NCBI GenBank assembly: GCA_002281485.1
Contig: NCGF01000006.1
Span: 1 to 64,000 of the forward strand
DNA length: 64,000 nucleotides
Reading direction: 5' to 3'
Source: Sphingomonas sp. 28-66-16
GTDB lineage: Bacteria > Pseudomonadota > Alphaproteobacteria > Sphingomonadales > Sphingomonadaceae
Positions within the stretch are counted from its first letter, which is position 1; each line of letters starts with the position of its first letter. Positions 9,515 through 18,798 of this stretch are shown here, piece after piece. Both the position numbers and the translations under genes were made by a program. A model generated the notes under the pieces. That model was not told where the DNA came from. It saw only the letters and a program-made list of their open reading frames with translations, and made no database searches.

Positions 9515-9583
9515 GTTATCGATCCTCCATCCGTCCTTCATGGTCAGCCAGCGATTAACGGCACGCTATGGCGGCCTTGCCAA

Positions 9584-11011
9584 TCAGGCGCTCTTCCAGA
9601 AACTGGCCGGGCGGCTGAACGAGGCGCGCGGGTCGGTCGCTGGCGCCAGATGGCGCTGATCCTCGAGAAACTGCACCAGCGCAGCGATCGAGATCGGCCG
9701 GCTGATCAGAAAGCCCTGCACCATATCGCAGCCCATCACGCTCAACAGCGCCAGTGCCGACTGGGTCTCGACGCCTTCGGCCGTCACTTCCATTTCGAGG
9801 GCATGGGCAAGATCGATCGTCGACCGCACGATCAGCGGATCGCGATTGCTGCTCGTCAATTGCATCACGAACATCTTGTCGATCTTGAGTTCGCGCGCCG
9901 GCAATTGCTTTAGATAGGCGAGCGAGGAAAGGCCGGCGCCGTAATCATCGATCGCCAACGGGATTCCCATTTCGGCGAAAACCTGGAGATGGGCAATCGC
10001 AGTATCGGGATCATGGATGACCGACGTCTCGGTAATCTCGAAGCCGATTTTGGCGCCGCCGTCGCGCACGATCTGGCACGCGCGCGCGACAAAGGGCGCG
10101 TCGCCGAGCAGCCGGCCCGAAATATTGACGAAGATCGTCAGGTCATGGCCCTGCGCTGCCAGCAGTTTCTGATCGATGATGACCTGTTCGAGCGTCCAGA
10201 GCGTCAGCGGGCGAATTGCCCGCGAATCCTCGGCCGCGGGAATGAAATCATTGGGTAATACCAGCCCCCGGGTGGGGTGTTGCCAGCGGATCAGCGCCTC
10301 GACGCTGCACACCTCCTGCCGCCGGAGGTGCACCTTCGGCTGATATTGCAGGAACATCTCGCCGCGATCGAGCGCCTTGTCGAGATCGCGCATAAGCGAC
10401 AGCCGGTCGAATGCCGGCGCCCCGACCGAGAGATCGCGGACAATGAAGCGGTGCTCGTGACGCGCCTGCAGCAGGGCGTGCTCGGCCTCTTCGGCGAGCC
10501 TGACGTCATCGGTCGTCGCGATCGGTGCCCCCGCCCCGCCGATCGCCAGCTCGAGGGCATGCGGCTCGCCGTCGAGGTCGACGGGCTCTTCGAACAGCGC
10601 CTGCAGCCCGGCCAGAGCGGCATCGAGATCGTCGATCGCGTGCCCTTCGAAGGAAAGCTCGATCATCGTCCGCCCGATCACCGCCATGCGCGCATCGGGC
10701 AGCACATCGGCGATCCGGTTGGCGACGTCGATCACCAGGCAATCCGCGCGTGGCGCGCCGAGATGGCGACGTAGCGGCGCAAAATTGGTGATCTCCACCA
10801 GGCAAAGAAAGCGCCAGAGTTTGACAAGCTGCCGATCGTCGTCGGCCGGCGCGTCGACATCCTCCTGGAATGCCATCCCCGGATCGAAAGCAAAGGGCAT
10901 TTCGAGCCATGCCGGAATCGGCCACGCGAGCGGGGAAGCCGAAGCAAACAGATTGCGTCGACGATGGCCGCTGATCGGCTGGCCGAAGCCTGTCTCTGGT
11001 GCGCGCATCAT
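9584..11011 (-). CDS. EAL-domain cyclic-di-GMP phosphodiesterase with degenerate GGDEF
   Basis: A 475-residue cytoplasmic protein with no membrane segment. The first half (about 50-210) has the shape of a GGDEF domain without the GGDEF signature. The second half is an EAL domain with the key residues in place: SVEALIRWQHP, NISGRLL, FEITET, AIDDYGAGLSSL, ELKIDKMFV and AEGVET. It is therefore expected to hydrolyse c-di-GMP. The start is uncertain because Met1, Met2 and Met38 are all possible. It lies 69 nt upstream of the TPR kinase start on the same strand, so phosphorelay and c-di-GMP signalling may be coupled. Confidence 0.88.
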   Translation of the reverse strand: MMRAPETGFGQPISGHRRRNLFASASPLAWPIPAWLEMPFAFDPGMAFQEDVDAPADDDRQLVKLWRFLCLVEITNFAPLRRHLGAPRADCLVIDVANRIADVLPDARMAVIGRTMIELSFEGHAIDDLDAALAGLQALFEEPVDLDGEPHALELAIGGAGAPIATTDDVRLAEEAEHALLQARHEHRFIVRDLSVGAPAFDRLSLMRDLDKALDRGEMFLQYQPKVHLRRQEVCSVEALIRWQHPTRGLVLPNDFIPAAEDSRAIRPLTLWTLEQVIIDQKLLAAQGHDLTIFVNISGRLLGDAPFVARACQIVRDGGAKIGFEITETSVIHDPDTAIAHLQVFAEMGIPLAIDDYGAGLSSLAYLKQLPARELKIDKMFVMQLTSSNRDPLIVRSTIDLAHALEMEVTAEGVETQSALALLSVMGCDMVQGFLISRPISIAALVQFLEDQRHLAPATDPRASFSRPASFWKSA

Positions 11012-11442
11012 TTCGACCGTGCCTAACGCGGCACTCTTGAAGGAAGCGTTAAGTGGCCGTCCGCGTCCGCCGCCCTGCCGGCAATGCCGAGGCGTACCGC
11101 ATTGCTTTATCGTTAAAATCCGGTTAACCAGAAGACGCGCTCGATCTGAGCGTAAACTGGGAGACAGTTCATGATCGCATTCGTGCTTTCGTTCATTTAC
11201 GGCGACGAAATTAAGCCCTGGTAACTCGAGAATCGGCCCGGAGATCTTGGTAAATCTCTGACTTGTCAGAGCAATTTGTCACTCTTCGGGCCGATACCTC
11301 GGTTCTCTCTCCGGTCGGCTCGGCGGTGACCATCGCGCCGTCTCGATTTGGTACAGCTTCGCGAATCGCGGCATCGCCCGAGTCGCATTTCCAACCTTGC
11401 GCTGCCGATGGTGATCGGCTTTGCCAGTCAACTTGATCTACT
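11012..11442. other. 431-bp intergenic region with nested inverted repeats
   Basis: No convincing gene is seen here. The region must hold the argE terminator and the promoter of the EAL gene, both on the minus strand. At 11232-11240 and 11287-11295 lie the arms ATCGGCCCG and CGGGCCGAT. Between them is a second hairpin, CTCTGA (11256-11261) and TCAGAG (11266-11271) with a 4-nt loop. The direct repeat TTGTCA occurs twice in the interior. The stem lacks a following T-run on either strand, so it is not a classical intrinsic terminator. Confidence 0.5.
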
Positions 11443-12609
11443 TTATTCGGCGAGGGACTCGACCAGTCGGGTCATGAAAGACGCCCCACGGTGCAGTTGG
11501 GCGATTTCGAGATATTCGTTGGGTTGGTGCGCCTGCTCGATCGAGCCGGGGCCGCAGATGATCGTCGAAAAACCCGCTTCCTGAAATTGTCCGGCCTCGG
11601 CCGCATAGGACACGACCCGCGCCGGGCCGTTGTCGCCGGCGATCGTGCGCGAAAAGGCCTCGGCGGCGCCGTCTTGCTCGGGCGCAAAGGCCGGTGTGGC
11701 CGATCGTCGTTCGACGGTGACGCCAGCCGCCGGAAAACGGGTCTTCAGCACGGCGTCCTCGTGTGCCGCCAGCGCGAGAAAAGGCGCGATGATCGCGTCG
11801 GCTGACTGATCGGGCGCCGTCCGCAGATCGAAGACGAAGCGACATTCGCGCGCCAGAATGTTGACTGCTGTCCCGCCATTGATCTGCCCGATCGTGAGGG
11901 TGGCATGGGGCGGGATGAAGCGGCTCGCCCGATCGGCCTCGCTTTCGAGCGCGTCGGCGAGATCGGCCAGCGCCTGCATCAGCCGGACGGCGACCATGTT
12001 GGCCGAGACGCCGAGATGCGTCAGACTCGAATGCGCCTCGTGACCATGGACCGTCACGACCCAGCTCGAAATCCCCTTGTGCCCACTGACGACCTGCATG
12101 TCGGTCGGTTCGCCGACGATGACCGCGCGCGGCGGCGGCAGATCGCGGACCAGTTCGCGGATCATCGATGGTGCGCCGAGGCATCCCACCTCCTCGTCAT
12201 AGGAAAAGGCGAGGTGCACGGGTCGGGCGGGCTTGCTGCGAACGATATCGGGCGCCGCCGCCAGCGCCAGCGCGAGAAATCCCTTCATGTCGCAGCTGCC
12301 CCGGCCATAGAGCCGCTCGCCCCTTCGTGCGAGCACGAAGGGGTCGCTGGTCCACGACTGCCCATCGACCGGCACGACATCGGTGTGCCCCGACAGCACG
12401 ACACCGCCGGCCACCGCCGGGCCCAGCGTCGCATAAAGATTGGCTTTGCTGCCTTCCGCATTGGCCACCCGGTGCGCGGCGACACCGAGCGCAGCCAACA
12501 TCTCCTCGACATAGACGATCAGCGCGAGGTTCGACTCCCTTGACGTGGTGTCAAACGCGATCAGTCTTTCGAGGATCATCGTGGCGCGGGCGGCAAGGTC
12601 TGCGGTCAT
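11443..12609 (-). CDS. argE: Acetylornithine deacetylase (M20 family)
   Basis: A 388-residue M20 metallopeptidase-fold enzyme. The metal-binding motifs are visible: SGHTDVVPV (His, Asp), GRGSCDMKGF (Asp), YDEEVGCLGA (Glu pair) and a C-terminal histidine in IEQAHQPNEY. HGHEAHSS is the lid/dimer-domain signature. Together these match ArgE, which removes acetate from N-acetylornithine in arginine synthesis; a related N-acyl amino acid deacylase cannot be fully excluded. No other arg gene is adjacent. Confidence 0.87.
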   Translation of the reverse strand: MTADLAARATMILERLIAFDTTSRESNLALIVYVEEMLAALGVAAHRVANAEGSKANLYATLGPAVAGGVVLSGHTDVVPVDGQSWTSDPFVLARRGERLYGRGSCDMKGFLALALAAAPDIVRSKPARPVHLAFSYDEEVGCLGAPSMIRELVRDLPPPRAVIVGEPTDMQVVSGHKGISSWVVTVHGHEAHSSLTHLGVSANMVAVRLMQALADLADALESEADRASRFIPPHATLTIGQINGGTAVNILARECRFVFDLRTAPDQSADAIIAPFLALAAHEDAVLKTRFPAAGVTVERRSATPAFAPEQDGAAEAFSRTIAGDNGPARVVSYAAEAGQFQEAGFSTIICGPGSIEQAHQPNEYLEIAQLHRGASFMTRLVESLAE

Positions 12610-12646
12610 TCGCCTATCTTAGGCAAACCGGCCCGTTCCGCCAACG

Positions 12647-14131
12647 TCAGGCCGACACCGGTTCGCGTCGGTCGGTCCCGATCTCGGCGCGCGGCACTGG
12701 ATTCGAAAATTCCATTTCGTCATCGACCGAGCCGAAACGCAGCGCCGTCAGGTCCTTCAGATAATTCTGGTGGACCTGCCAGGGCTGCTTGTTGCCCTGT
12801 TTGGGGAAGCGCTCCATCGCGCGCGTCACATAGCCCGAGCTGAAATCGAGGAACGGCGCCGGCTCCAGATCACCGGCGATGCGCGGCGTCGCCTGCCGCA
12901 TCCCGCGCTTCTTCATCGTGTTGAGCAGGCGGCAGACATAGGCGCAGGTCAGGTCTGCCTTCAGCGTCCACGAGGCATTGGTATAGCCGAACGACGACGC
13001 CAGATTGGGGATGTCGCTGTACATCATGCCCTTGTAGTTGAAGGTCTTGGCCATGTCGCGCGCCTCGCCGTCGACGGTCAGCGCGATATCGCTCAGCAAT
13101 TGCAGTTCCAGCCCCGTCGCCGTGACGATGATGTCGGCGTCGAGCCGTTTGCCGGATGTCAGCGCGATCCCGGTATCATCGAAATGCGCGATCGTGTCGG
13201 TCACGACCGAGGCGGTGCCCGCCTTGATCGCATCGAACAGGTCGGCATCGGGGACGAGGCACAGCCGCTGGTCCCATACATTGTAGCGCGGCGTGAAATG
13301 CTCGGCGATCGTCTCGCTCGGCAGATGCTCGCCGAGCATTGCCAGCACGCGTTCCTTGGCTTGCGCGGGATTCTTGCGTGCGGCGTTGAAGAAATACATC
13401 CCGAACAGCACGTTGCGCCATCGCACCAGCGCGTAGGCGAGCTTCGTCGGCAACAGCCCGCGCAGCCGATTGGCCATCGCATCCTCGGAGGGGCGCGAGA
13501 CGACATAGGTCGGCGAGCGCTGCAGCATCGTCACGTGCGCCGCCTTCTTCGCCATTTCGGGCACGATCGTAACCGCGGTCGCGCCCGATCCGATCACGAC
13601 CACCTGCTTGCCCGCATAATCGAGCTGCTCGGGCCAAAATTGCGGATGAATGATCTGCCCGGCGAAGGATTCCTCGCCTTCGAAATGCGGGCGGTGTCCC
13701 TTGGCGTAGTTGTAGTAGCCCGAGCACATAAAGAGGAAATTGCAGCTATACTGGACTTCGCTCCCTTCGTGCAGCGCGGTCACCGTCCAGCGCGCATCCT
13801 CGGTCGACCAGCTCGCAGCCTTCACCTGGTGGTTGAAGCGGATATGCTTGTCGATGCCATATTTGGCGGCCGTGCGCTTGACGTAGTTGAGGATGTTGGG
13901 CCCATCGGCAATCGCCTTGGCCTCGGTCCACGGTTCGAAGATATAGCCGAGGGTGTACATATCCGAATCGGACCGGATACCCGGATAACGAAACAGGTCC
14001 CAGGTGCCGCCCATGTCGGCACGCCCCTCGAGGATCATGTAGCTGCGATCGGGGCTCTTGTCCTGCAGGTGATAGCCCGCGCCGATACCGGAAATCCCGG
14101 CCCCTACAACGATGACGTCGACATGATCCAT
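12647..14131 (-). CDS. Flavin-containing Baeyer-Villiger-type monooxygenase
   Basis: A 494-residue NADPH/FAD monooxygenase. It has the N-terminal FAD Rossmann motif GAGISGIGAG, the GGTWDLFRYPGIRSDSDM segment, a second NADP-type GSGATAVT motif and the Baeyer-Villiger fingerprint FAGQIIHPQFWP (FxGxxxHxxxWP). Such enzymes insert oxygen next to a ketone to give esters or lactones. The ATG at 14129-14131 follows AGGAG by 8 nt; an earlier in-frame ATG is less likely. It stands alone between argE and a two-component pair, so the substrate cannot be inferred. Confidence 0.88.
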   Translation of the reverse strand: MDHVDVIVVGAGISGIGAGYHLQDKSPDRSYMILEGRADMGGTWDLFRYPGIRSDSDMYTLGYIFEPWTEAKAIADGPNILNYVKRTAAKYGIDKHIRFNHQVKAASWSTEDARWTVTALHEGSEVQYSCNFLFMCSGYYNYAKGHRPHFEGEESFAGQIIHPQFWPEQLDYAGKQVVVIGSGATAVTIVPEMAKKAAHVTMLQRSPTYVVSRPSEDAMANRLRGLLPTKLAYALVRWRNVLFGMYFFNAARKNPAQAKERVLAMLGEHLPSETIAEHFTPRYNVWDQRLCLVPDADLFDAIKAGTASVVTDTIAHFDDTGIALTSGKRLDADIIVTATGLELQLLSDIALTVDGEARDMAKTFNYKGMMYSDIPNLASSFGYTNASWTLKADLTCAYVCRLLNTMKKRGMRQATPRIAGDLEPAPFLDFSSGYVTRAMERFPKQGNKQPWQVHQNYLKDLTALRFGSVDDEMEFSNPVPRAEIGTDRREPVSA

Positions 14132-14254
14132 ATTGGCATCTCCTGTGCCCATACCTGATATTCGATTTTGCGTGGCGCGCAAAGGGGCGCTCGCGCGCTA
14201 GCGGTCATTGCCGGCAATGGCCACCCGCAACCATGTTCGAAAGCGCTATGCCGG

Positions 14255-14635
14255 TCAGGAATGTCGACGCGGGCCATCGAGCGATCGGGCCGCCTCGATG
14301 ATGGTGGCCAGGCGATAAGGCTTCATGAACAACAACGACCCTTCGACGGGGCGCGGTTCGCCCCCGCTGAAGCCGGTCGCATAGATCACGGTCAGGTCAG
14401 GCAGCATCTGCCGGGCGCGATGGGCGAGATCCCAGCCGTCGGGCTGGCCGGGCATCCTGATGTCGGTGAACAGCAGGCGGACGTCGGGATGGCGTTCGAG
14501 TGCCTCGATCGCCGATTGCCCATCGGTTGCGACGATCACTTCGTAGCCGGCATCTTCGAACTCGTCCTGCGCGATGTTGAGGATCAGCGGCTCGTCTTCG
14601 ACAATGAGAACCTTGCCCAATTGCTGGTCTTTCAT
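14255..14635 (-). CDS. Response regulator receiver protein (partner of ethylene-receptor-like kinase)
   Basis: A 126-residue single receiver domain. It has the acidic pair in LIVEDEP, the phospho-acceptor Asp in LLFTDIRMPG, a Thr-type residue in YATGFSGG and Lys in FMKPY. The start overlaps the stop of the upstream kinase by 4 nt (ATGA), so the two are translationally coupled and should form one phosphorelay. There is no DNA-binding domain. Confidence 0.9.
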   Translation of the reverse strand: MKDQQLGKVLIVEDEPLILNIAQDEFEDAGYEVIVATDGQSAIEALERHPDVRLLFTDIRMPGQPDGWDLAHRARQMLPDLTVIYATGFSGGEPRPVEGSLLFMKPYRLATIIEAARSLDGPRRHS

Positions 14636-15807
14636 TCGTCCTGTCGCTCCCGCTCAAAAGGCAAGATCAGGCTGATGGTAGTCCCCTCGCCCGGCGCGCT
14701 GTCCACTTCTATGTCACCGCCCGATTGCTTTGTGAATCCGTAAACCTGGCTCAATCCCAATCCGGTACCCTTTCCCAACGGCTTGGTGGTGAAAAACGGT
14801 TCGAAAATGCGATCGCGGACCTCGTCGGTCATGCCGGTCCCGGTGTCGGCGACGGCCAGCACGACTGCATTGGCACCGGCCCTTGTCGTGAAGCGCAGAC
14901 TGCCCCCGTCGGGCATCGCGTCGCGCGCGTTCAGCGCAAGGTTGAGCAGCACATTCTCCGTTTGCAATCGATCGACGACCACCTTGGGCAGATTGGGCGC
15001 CAGATCGAAGACGACGTCGCAGTTCGATCCGATCGTGCGTTCGATCAGGCCGGCCATCTCGCTGACGATGGCGTTCAGATCTTCCCGCGAGGGGCTGAGC
15101 GCCTGGCGCCGCGAAAAGGCGAGCAGTTGTTGCGTCAGCCGCGAGGCACGGTCGGCCCCTTCCATAGCGTTGGCGAGCGAAGCCTGAAGCCGCTGGTCGC
15201 CCGGCGCCAGCCGCTGCGCGCGCTCCAGATTCCCGACGACGATCATCAGCAAATTGTTGAAATCATGCGCTACGCCGCCGGTCAGCTGGCCGACGGCTTC
15301 CATCTTTTGCGCCTGGCGCAGCATGTCCTCGGCCCGCTCGCGCTCGGCCGTCTCGCGTCTCAGCGCGGCAAGCGCCTGATCGCGTTCGAGGATGCGCGCG
15401 ACAAGATCGTCGTTGGCGAGCTTCAACTGGGCGGGCGATGGCAGCGCGATCGCCTTCGGCAGCAGCGGCCAGAGCGCAATCGCCGTCACGACCGACACCA
15501 CCGCCGTCGCGACCTTGATCAGCCCCTCGATGCCATAGGCCGGCACCCATAGCACGAGAATCGACATGAAATGCGTGAGGCCGCAGGCGAGAATGAACCC
15601 AGCGAACAGCCAGAGCATCCAGCCGAACTGCACATCCCGGCGGCGCGCGAGAAAGGTGCCGAGGACAACCGGGATCGAGAAATAGGCAAGCCCGATCAGC
15701 AGGTCCGATACCACATGTGTCCAGATCAGCCCCGGGTCCCACAACAGGCAGTATCCATGCGGGGCGAGGCCCCGCTCGGCGATGAACCGGAATAATGTTT
15801 CGATCAT
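14632..15807 (-). CDS. Sensor histidine kinase with ethylene-receptor-like transmembrane domain
   Basis: A 391-residue membrane kinase. Residues about 28-118 form three hydrophobic helices strikingly similar to the ethylene-binding domain of plant ETR1: [13 protein letters not shown] and ILACGLTHF. Asp35, Tyr42, Cys75 and His79 keep the spacing of ETR1 Asp25, Tyr32, Cys65 and His69; the Cys and His bind copper in ETR1. There is no GAF domain; a short coiled coil leads to HisKA with the phospho-acceptor His181 in GGVAHDFNN and an HATPase domain ([26 protein letters not shown]). The ATG at 15805-15807 was chosen because it begins just before the first helix. Confidence 0.88.
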   Translation of the reverse strand: MIETLFRFIAERGLAPHGYCLLWDPGLIWTHVVSDLLIGLAYFSIPVVLGTFLARRRDVQFGWMLWLFAGFILACGLTHFMSILVLWVPAYGIEGLIKVATAVVSVVTAIALWPLLPKAIALPSPAQLKLANDDLVARILERDQALAALRRETAERERAEDMLRQAQKMEAVGQLTGGVAHDFNNLLMIVVGNLERAQRLAPGDQRLQASLANAMEGADRASRLTQQLLAFSRRQALSPSREDLNAIVSEMAGLIERTIGSNCDVVFDLAPNLPKVVVDRLQTENVLLNLALNARDAMPDGGSLRFTTRAGANAVVLAVADTGTGMTDEVRDRIFEPFFTTKPLGKGTGLGLSQVYGFTKQSGGDIEVDSAPGEGTTISLILPFERERQDE

Positions 15808-16099
15808 ATCGCATCCTCGGCGAGGCAAACCAGAATCAGTCAGGCTGCCTGATCGTGCAACGAAATGCGGCACGGGCGCTACCGATTTGACGAACGAGAC
15901 GCGCCTGCCGGAACGCCGATGCGCTTCGGCCAGCATCGCTCGATGACCCCTCCTTATAAGCGGCGCCGCCGATCTGGACACCGCCACGCCGACGACGACG
16001 GCTCGCTGTGCGGGTCGCGGCAGTCGAGCATCGTAACTTCGGTTCGCGTCGACCGAGGCCGGCCGCAGCCGCTTCGACCCCGGACGGCGCAGCGGATCG

Positions 16100-18184
16100 T
16101 CAGCGAGCCGACACTGCCTTCGCCTTCGCGCGGTAGGCATGCAACAGCGGCTCGGTGTAGCCGCTGGGCTGGGTGACGCCCTCGAACACCAGCGCACGCG
16201 CTGCCTGTAGGGCGATGCTGTCGGGGTGGCCCGCCATCGGACGGTAGAGCGGATCGCCGGCGTTCTGCGCATCGACCTTGGCCGCCATCCGTTCGAACGC
16301 TGCATCGACATCGGCGTTGGTCGCAACGCCGTGGAGCAGCCAGTTGGCGATATGCTGCGACGAAATGCGCAGCGTCGCCCGGTCTTCCATCAGGCCGATA
16401 TCGTGGATGTCGGGTACCTTGGAACAGCCAATCCCCTGATCGATCCAGCGCACGACATAGCCCAAAATCCCCTGTGCATTATTGTCGAGTTCGCGCGCGA
16501 CTTCCTCCGCCGTCCAGTTGCGCCCGCCGGCGAAGGGCACCGTCAGCAGCCCGTCGAGGCCCGGGATCGCCTCGCCTGCAATTTCCTGCTGCCGGGCAAA
16601 GACATCGACCTGGTGATAGTGCATCGCGTGGAGCGTCGCGGCGGTCGGGCTCGGCACCCAGGCGGTGTTGGCACCGCTCATCGGGTGGCCGATCTTCTGG
16701 TCCATCATGTCCGCCATCCGGTCGGGCGCCGCCCACATCCCCTTGCCGATCTGCGCCTTGCCCGACAGGCCGTGGGCGAGGCCGATGCGGACATTGCGAT
16801 CCTCATAGGATTTGATCCAGGCGCTGGTCTTCATCTCGGCCTTGGGGATCATCGCGCCGCCGTGCATCGCGGTGTGCATCTCGTCCCCGGTGCGATCGAG
16901 GAAGCCGGTGTTGATGAAGACGATGCGGTCCTTCACCGCCTCGATGCAGGCAGCGAGATTGGCCGAGGTGCGCCGCTCCTCGTCCATCACGCCGACCTTG
17001 ATGGTGTGGCGCGCCAAGCCGAGCATATCCTCGACCGCATCGAACAGCCGGTTGGTGAAGCCGCATTCCTCCGGCCCGTGCATCTTCGGCTTGACGATAT
17101 AGACGCTGCCGGTGCGACTGTTGCGCAGTTTGCCAAGCTTCTTCAGGTCATACATCGCGATCGTCGAGGTCATGATCGCATCGAGAATGCCCTCGGGGGC
17201 CTCACCGCCACCCGACAGATGGATCGCGGGCGTCGTCATCAGATGCCCGACATTGCGGACGAACAGCAGCGAGCGGCCGGGGCGCGTCAGGTCGCCCCCA
17301 TTGCTAACATACCCCCGGTCCGTATTTAGCCGCCGGGTCAGTTGCTTGCCGCCCTTCTCGAACGTCTCCTCCAGATCGCCCTTCATCAGACCGAGCCAGT
17401 TGGTATAGGCCGCGACCTTGTCCTCGGCATCGACCGCCGCGATCGAATCCTCGAGATCGCAGATCGTCGTCAGCGCCGATTCGAGGATGACGTCGGATAT
17501 CCCCGCCGGGTCGGTCTTGCCGATGGCCGACTTCCGGTCGATCACAACCTCGATATGCAGACCATTGTGCCGGAACAGCAGCGACTCCCCTGCCCGCCCG
17601 ACCAGCTGCGCCGGATCGGCCAGCACGGGATCACCACCCGCAAAATCCGCCCAGCTGCCCGACGCCAGCGGCACCGCCTCATTGAGAAACGCTCTCGCCG
17701 CCGCAATCACCAGCGCGCCGCGCTCGACATCATAGCCGCCTGGCTTGGCCGCGCCCGGCAGCGCATCGGTGCCGTAGAGCGCATCATACAGGCTCCCCCA
17801 GCGGGCGTTCGCCGCATTCAGCACGAAGCGCGCGTTGAGGATCGGCACCACCAATTGCGGCCCGGCCATCGTCGCGATCTCGGCGTCGACATTTTCGGTG
17901 CCGATCGTGAACGGGGCTGGCTCGGGCACCAGATAGCCGATCTCGCGCAGGAACGCCTCGTCGACCGGATAGCCCGCCTTGTAGCGCGCATCGATTGCGG
18001 CTTGCAGCGTCTCGCGTTTGGCGAGCAGCGCGGCATTCTCCGGCGCGAACTTGGCGAAAATGTCCGCCACGCCCTGCCAGTATCCGTCCGCCGCAATCCC
18101 CAATCCCGGCAGCACCTGTGCCTCGACGAAATCGGCAAGCTCGGCAGCGACCTTCAGGCCGGCGCGATCGACGGTAACGGACAT
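16100..18184 (-). CDS. glcB: Malate synthase G
   Basis: A 694-residue protein of the monomeric malate synthase G class (family length about 720). It condenses glyoxylate with acetyl-CoA to malate in the glyoxylate bypass or glycolate use. Conserved stretches include the N-terminal [13 protein letters not shown], the [14 protein letters not shown] catalytic-base segment, [12 protein letters not shown] and the C-terminal [18 protein letters not shown]. The ATG at 18182-18184 follows a strong AAGGAGG site. No isocitrate lyase is adjacent. The 292-bp gap to the kinase at 15807 shows no other feature. Confidence 0.96.
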   Translation of the reverse strand: MSVTVDRAGLKVAAELADFVEAQVLPGLGIAADGYWQGVADIFAKFAPENAALLAKRETLQAAIDARYKAGYPVDEAFLREIGYLVPEPAPFTIGTENVDAEIATMAGPQLVVPILNARFVLNAANARWGSLYDALYGTDALPGAAKPGGYDVERGALVIAAARAFLNEAVPLASGSWADFAGGDPVLADPAQLVGRAGESLLFRHNGLHIEVVIDRKSAIGKTDPAGISDVILESALTTICDLEDSIAAVDAEDKVAAYTNWLGLMKGDLEETFEKGGKQLTRRLNTDRGYVSNGGDLTRPGRSLLFVRNVGHLMTTPAIHLSGGGEAPEGILDAIMTSTIAMYDLKKLGKLRNSRTGSVYIVKPKMHGPEECGFTNRLFDAVEDMLGLARHTIKVGVMDEERRTSANLAACIEAVKDRIVFINTGFLDRTGDEMHTAMHGGAMIPKAEMKTSAWIKSYEDRNVRIGLAHGLSGKAQIGKGMWAAPDRMADMMDQKIGHPMSGANTAWVPSPTAATLHAMHYHQVDVFARQQEIAGEAIPGLDGLLTVPFAGGRNWTAEEVARELDNNAQGILGYVVRWIDQGIGCSKVPDIHDIGLMEDRATLRISSQHIANWLLHGVATNADVDAAFERMAAKVDAQNAGDPLYRPMAGHPDSIALQAARALVFEGVTQPSGYTEPLLHAYRAKAKAVSAR

Positions 18185-18257
18185 GATTCCTCCTTGGATA
18201 GGCAAGATGATCAGCCTGGGGAGGCGCGTTTCGCTTAGGCCAACCCCGCGCCCGGCA

Positions 18258-18710
18258 TCAACCCCGCTCGGGTGCCAAACTCGCCGCCGCCGCCTCAATG
18301 CGCTCGAGCATTGCGGCAAACTGCGCCATCTCCTGGCCCGAAAACCCGCCGAACACCGCCGCCTCAAGCGCCAGCGCCTTGGGCGCGACGGCCTCGTAAA
18401 GCGCCTGCCCCTCGGCACTCAACGACAAAAGGTGCGACCGCTGATCATCCGGATTGGCGGCGCGCACCACCAGCCCGCGATCGACCAAGGCGATCGCCGC
18501 GCGGCTGACCGTCACCTTGTCCATCTGCGTCGCCGCGCCCAGCGCCTGTTGCGTCATCGCCTCGCCTTCGGCAATCACCGCGATCAGCCGCCATTCGGGA
18601 ATCTTGAGCGCGAACAGGCTCTGGTAAGCCGTCGCCACCGCCGACGAAACGCGATTCGACGCCATCGACAGGCGGTATGGCAGGAACTTGTCGAGCTTGA
18701 GCTTGGTCAT
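18258..18710 (-). CDS. MarR family transcriptional regulator
   Basis: A 150-residue winged-helix protein: [20 protein letters not shown], the recognition region [20 protein letters not shown] and wing [15 protein letters not shown] are typical of MarR dimers. The start [14 protein letters not shown] at 18708-18710 fits family lengths. It lies 73 nt upstream of glcB and 88 nt downstream of the MetE-like pair on the same strand. It could regulate either; no palindrome clear enough to name as its operator was found. Confidence 0.88.
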   Translation of the reverse strand: MTKLKLDKFLPYRLSMASNRVSSAVATAYQSLFALKIPEWRLIAVIAEGEAMTQQALGAATQMDKVTVSRAAIALVDRGLVVRAANPDDQRSHLLSLSAEGQALYEAVAPKALALEAAVFGGFSGQEMAQFAAMLERIEAAAASLAPERG

Positions 18711-18798
18711 CGCCACCCAGCCTAGCCAGCCTTGGCGGCCACACAATGCCCAAGTTGGCTGCCGTTGTCCCATCGGCACGGTCAGCGGAGAATGAGGC

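Noticed and set aside
15865-16176. Possible small gene on the plus strand between the kinase and glcB
   Set aside because: No ribosome site, no family resemblance and it overlaps the glcB 3' end; the gap is better read as intergenic.
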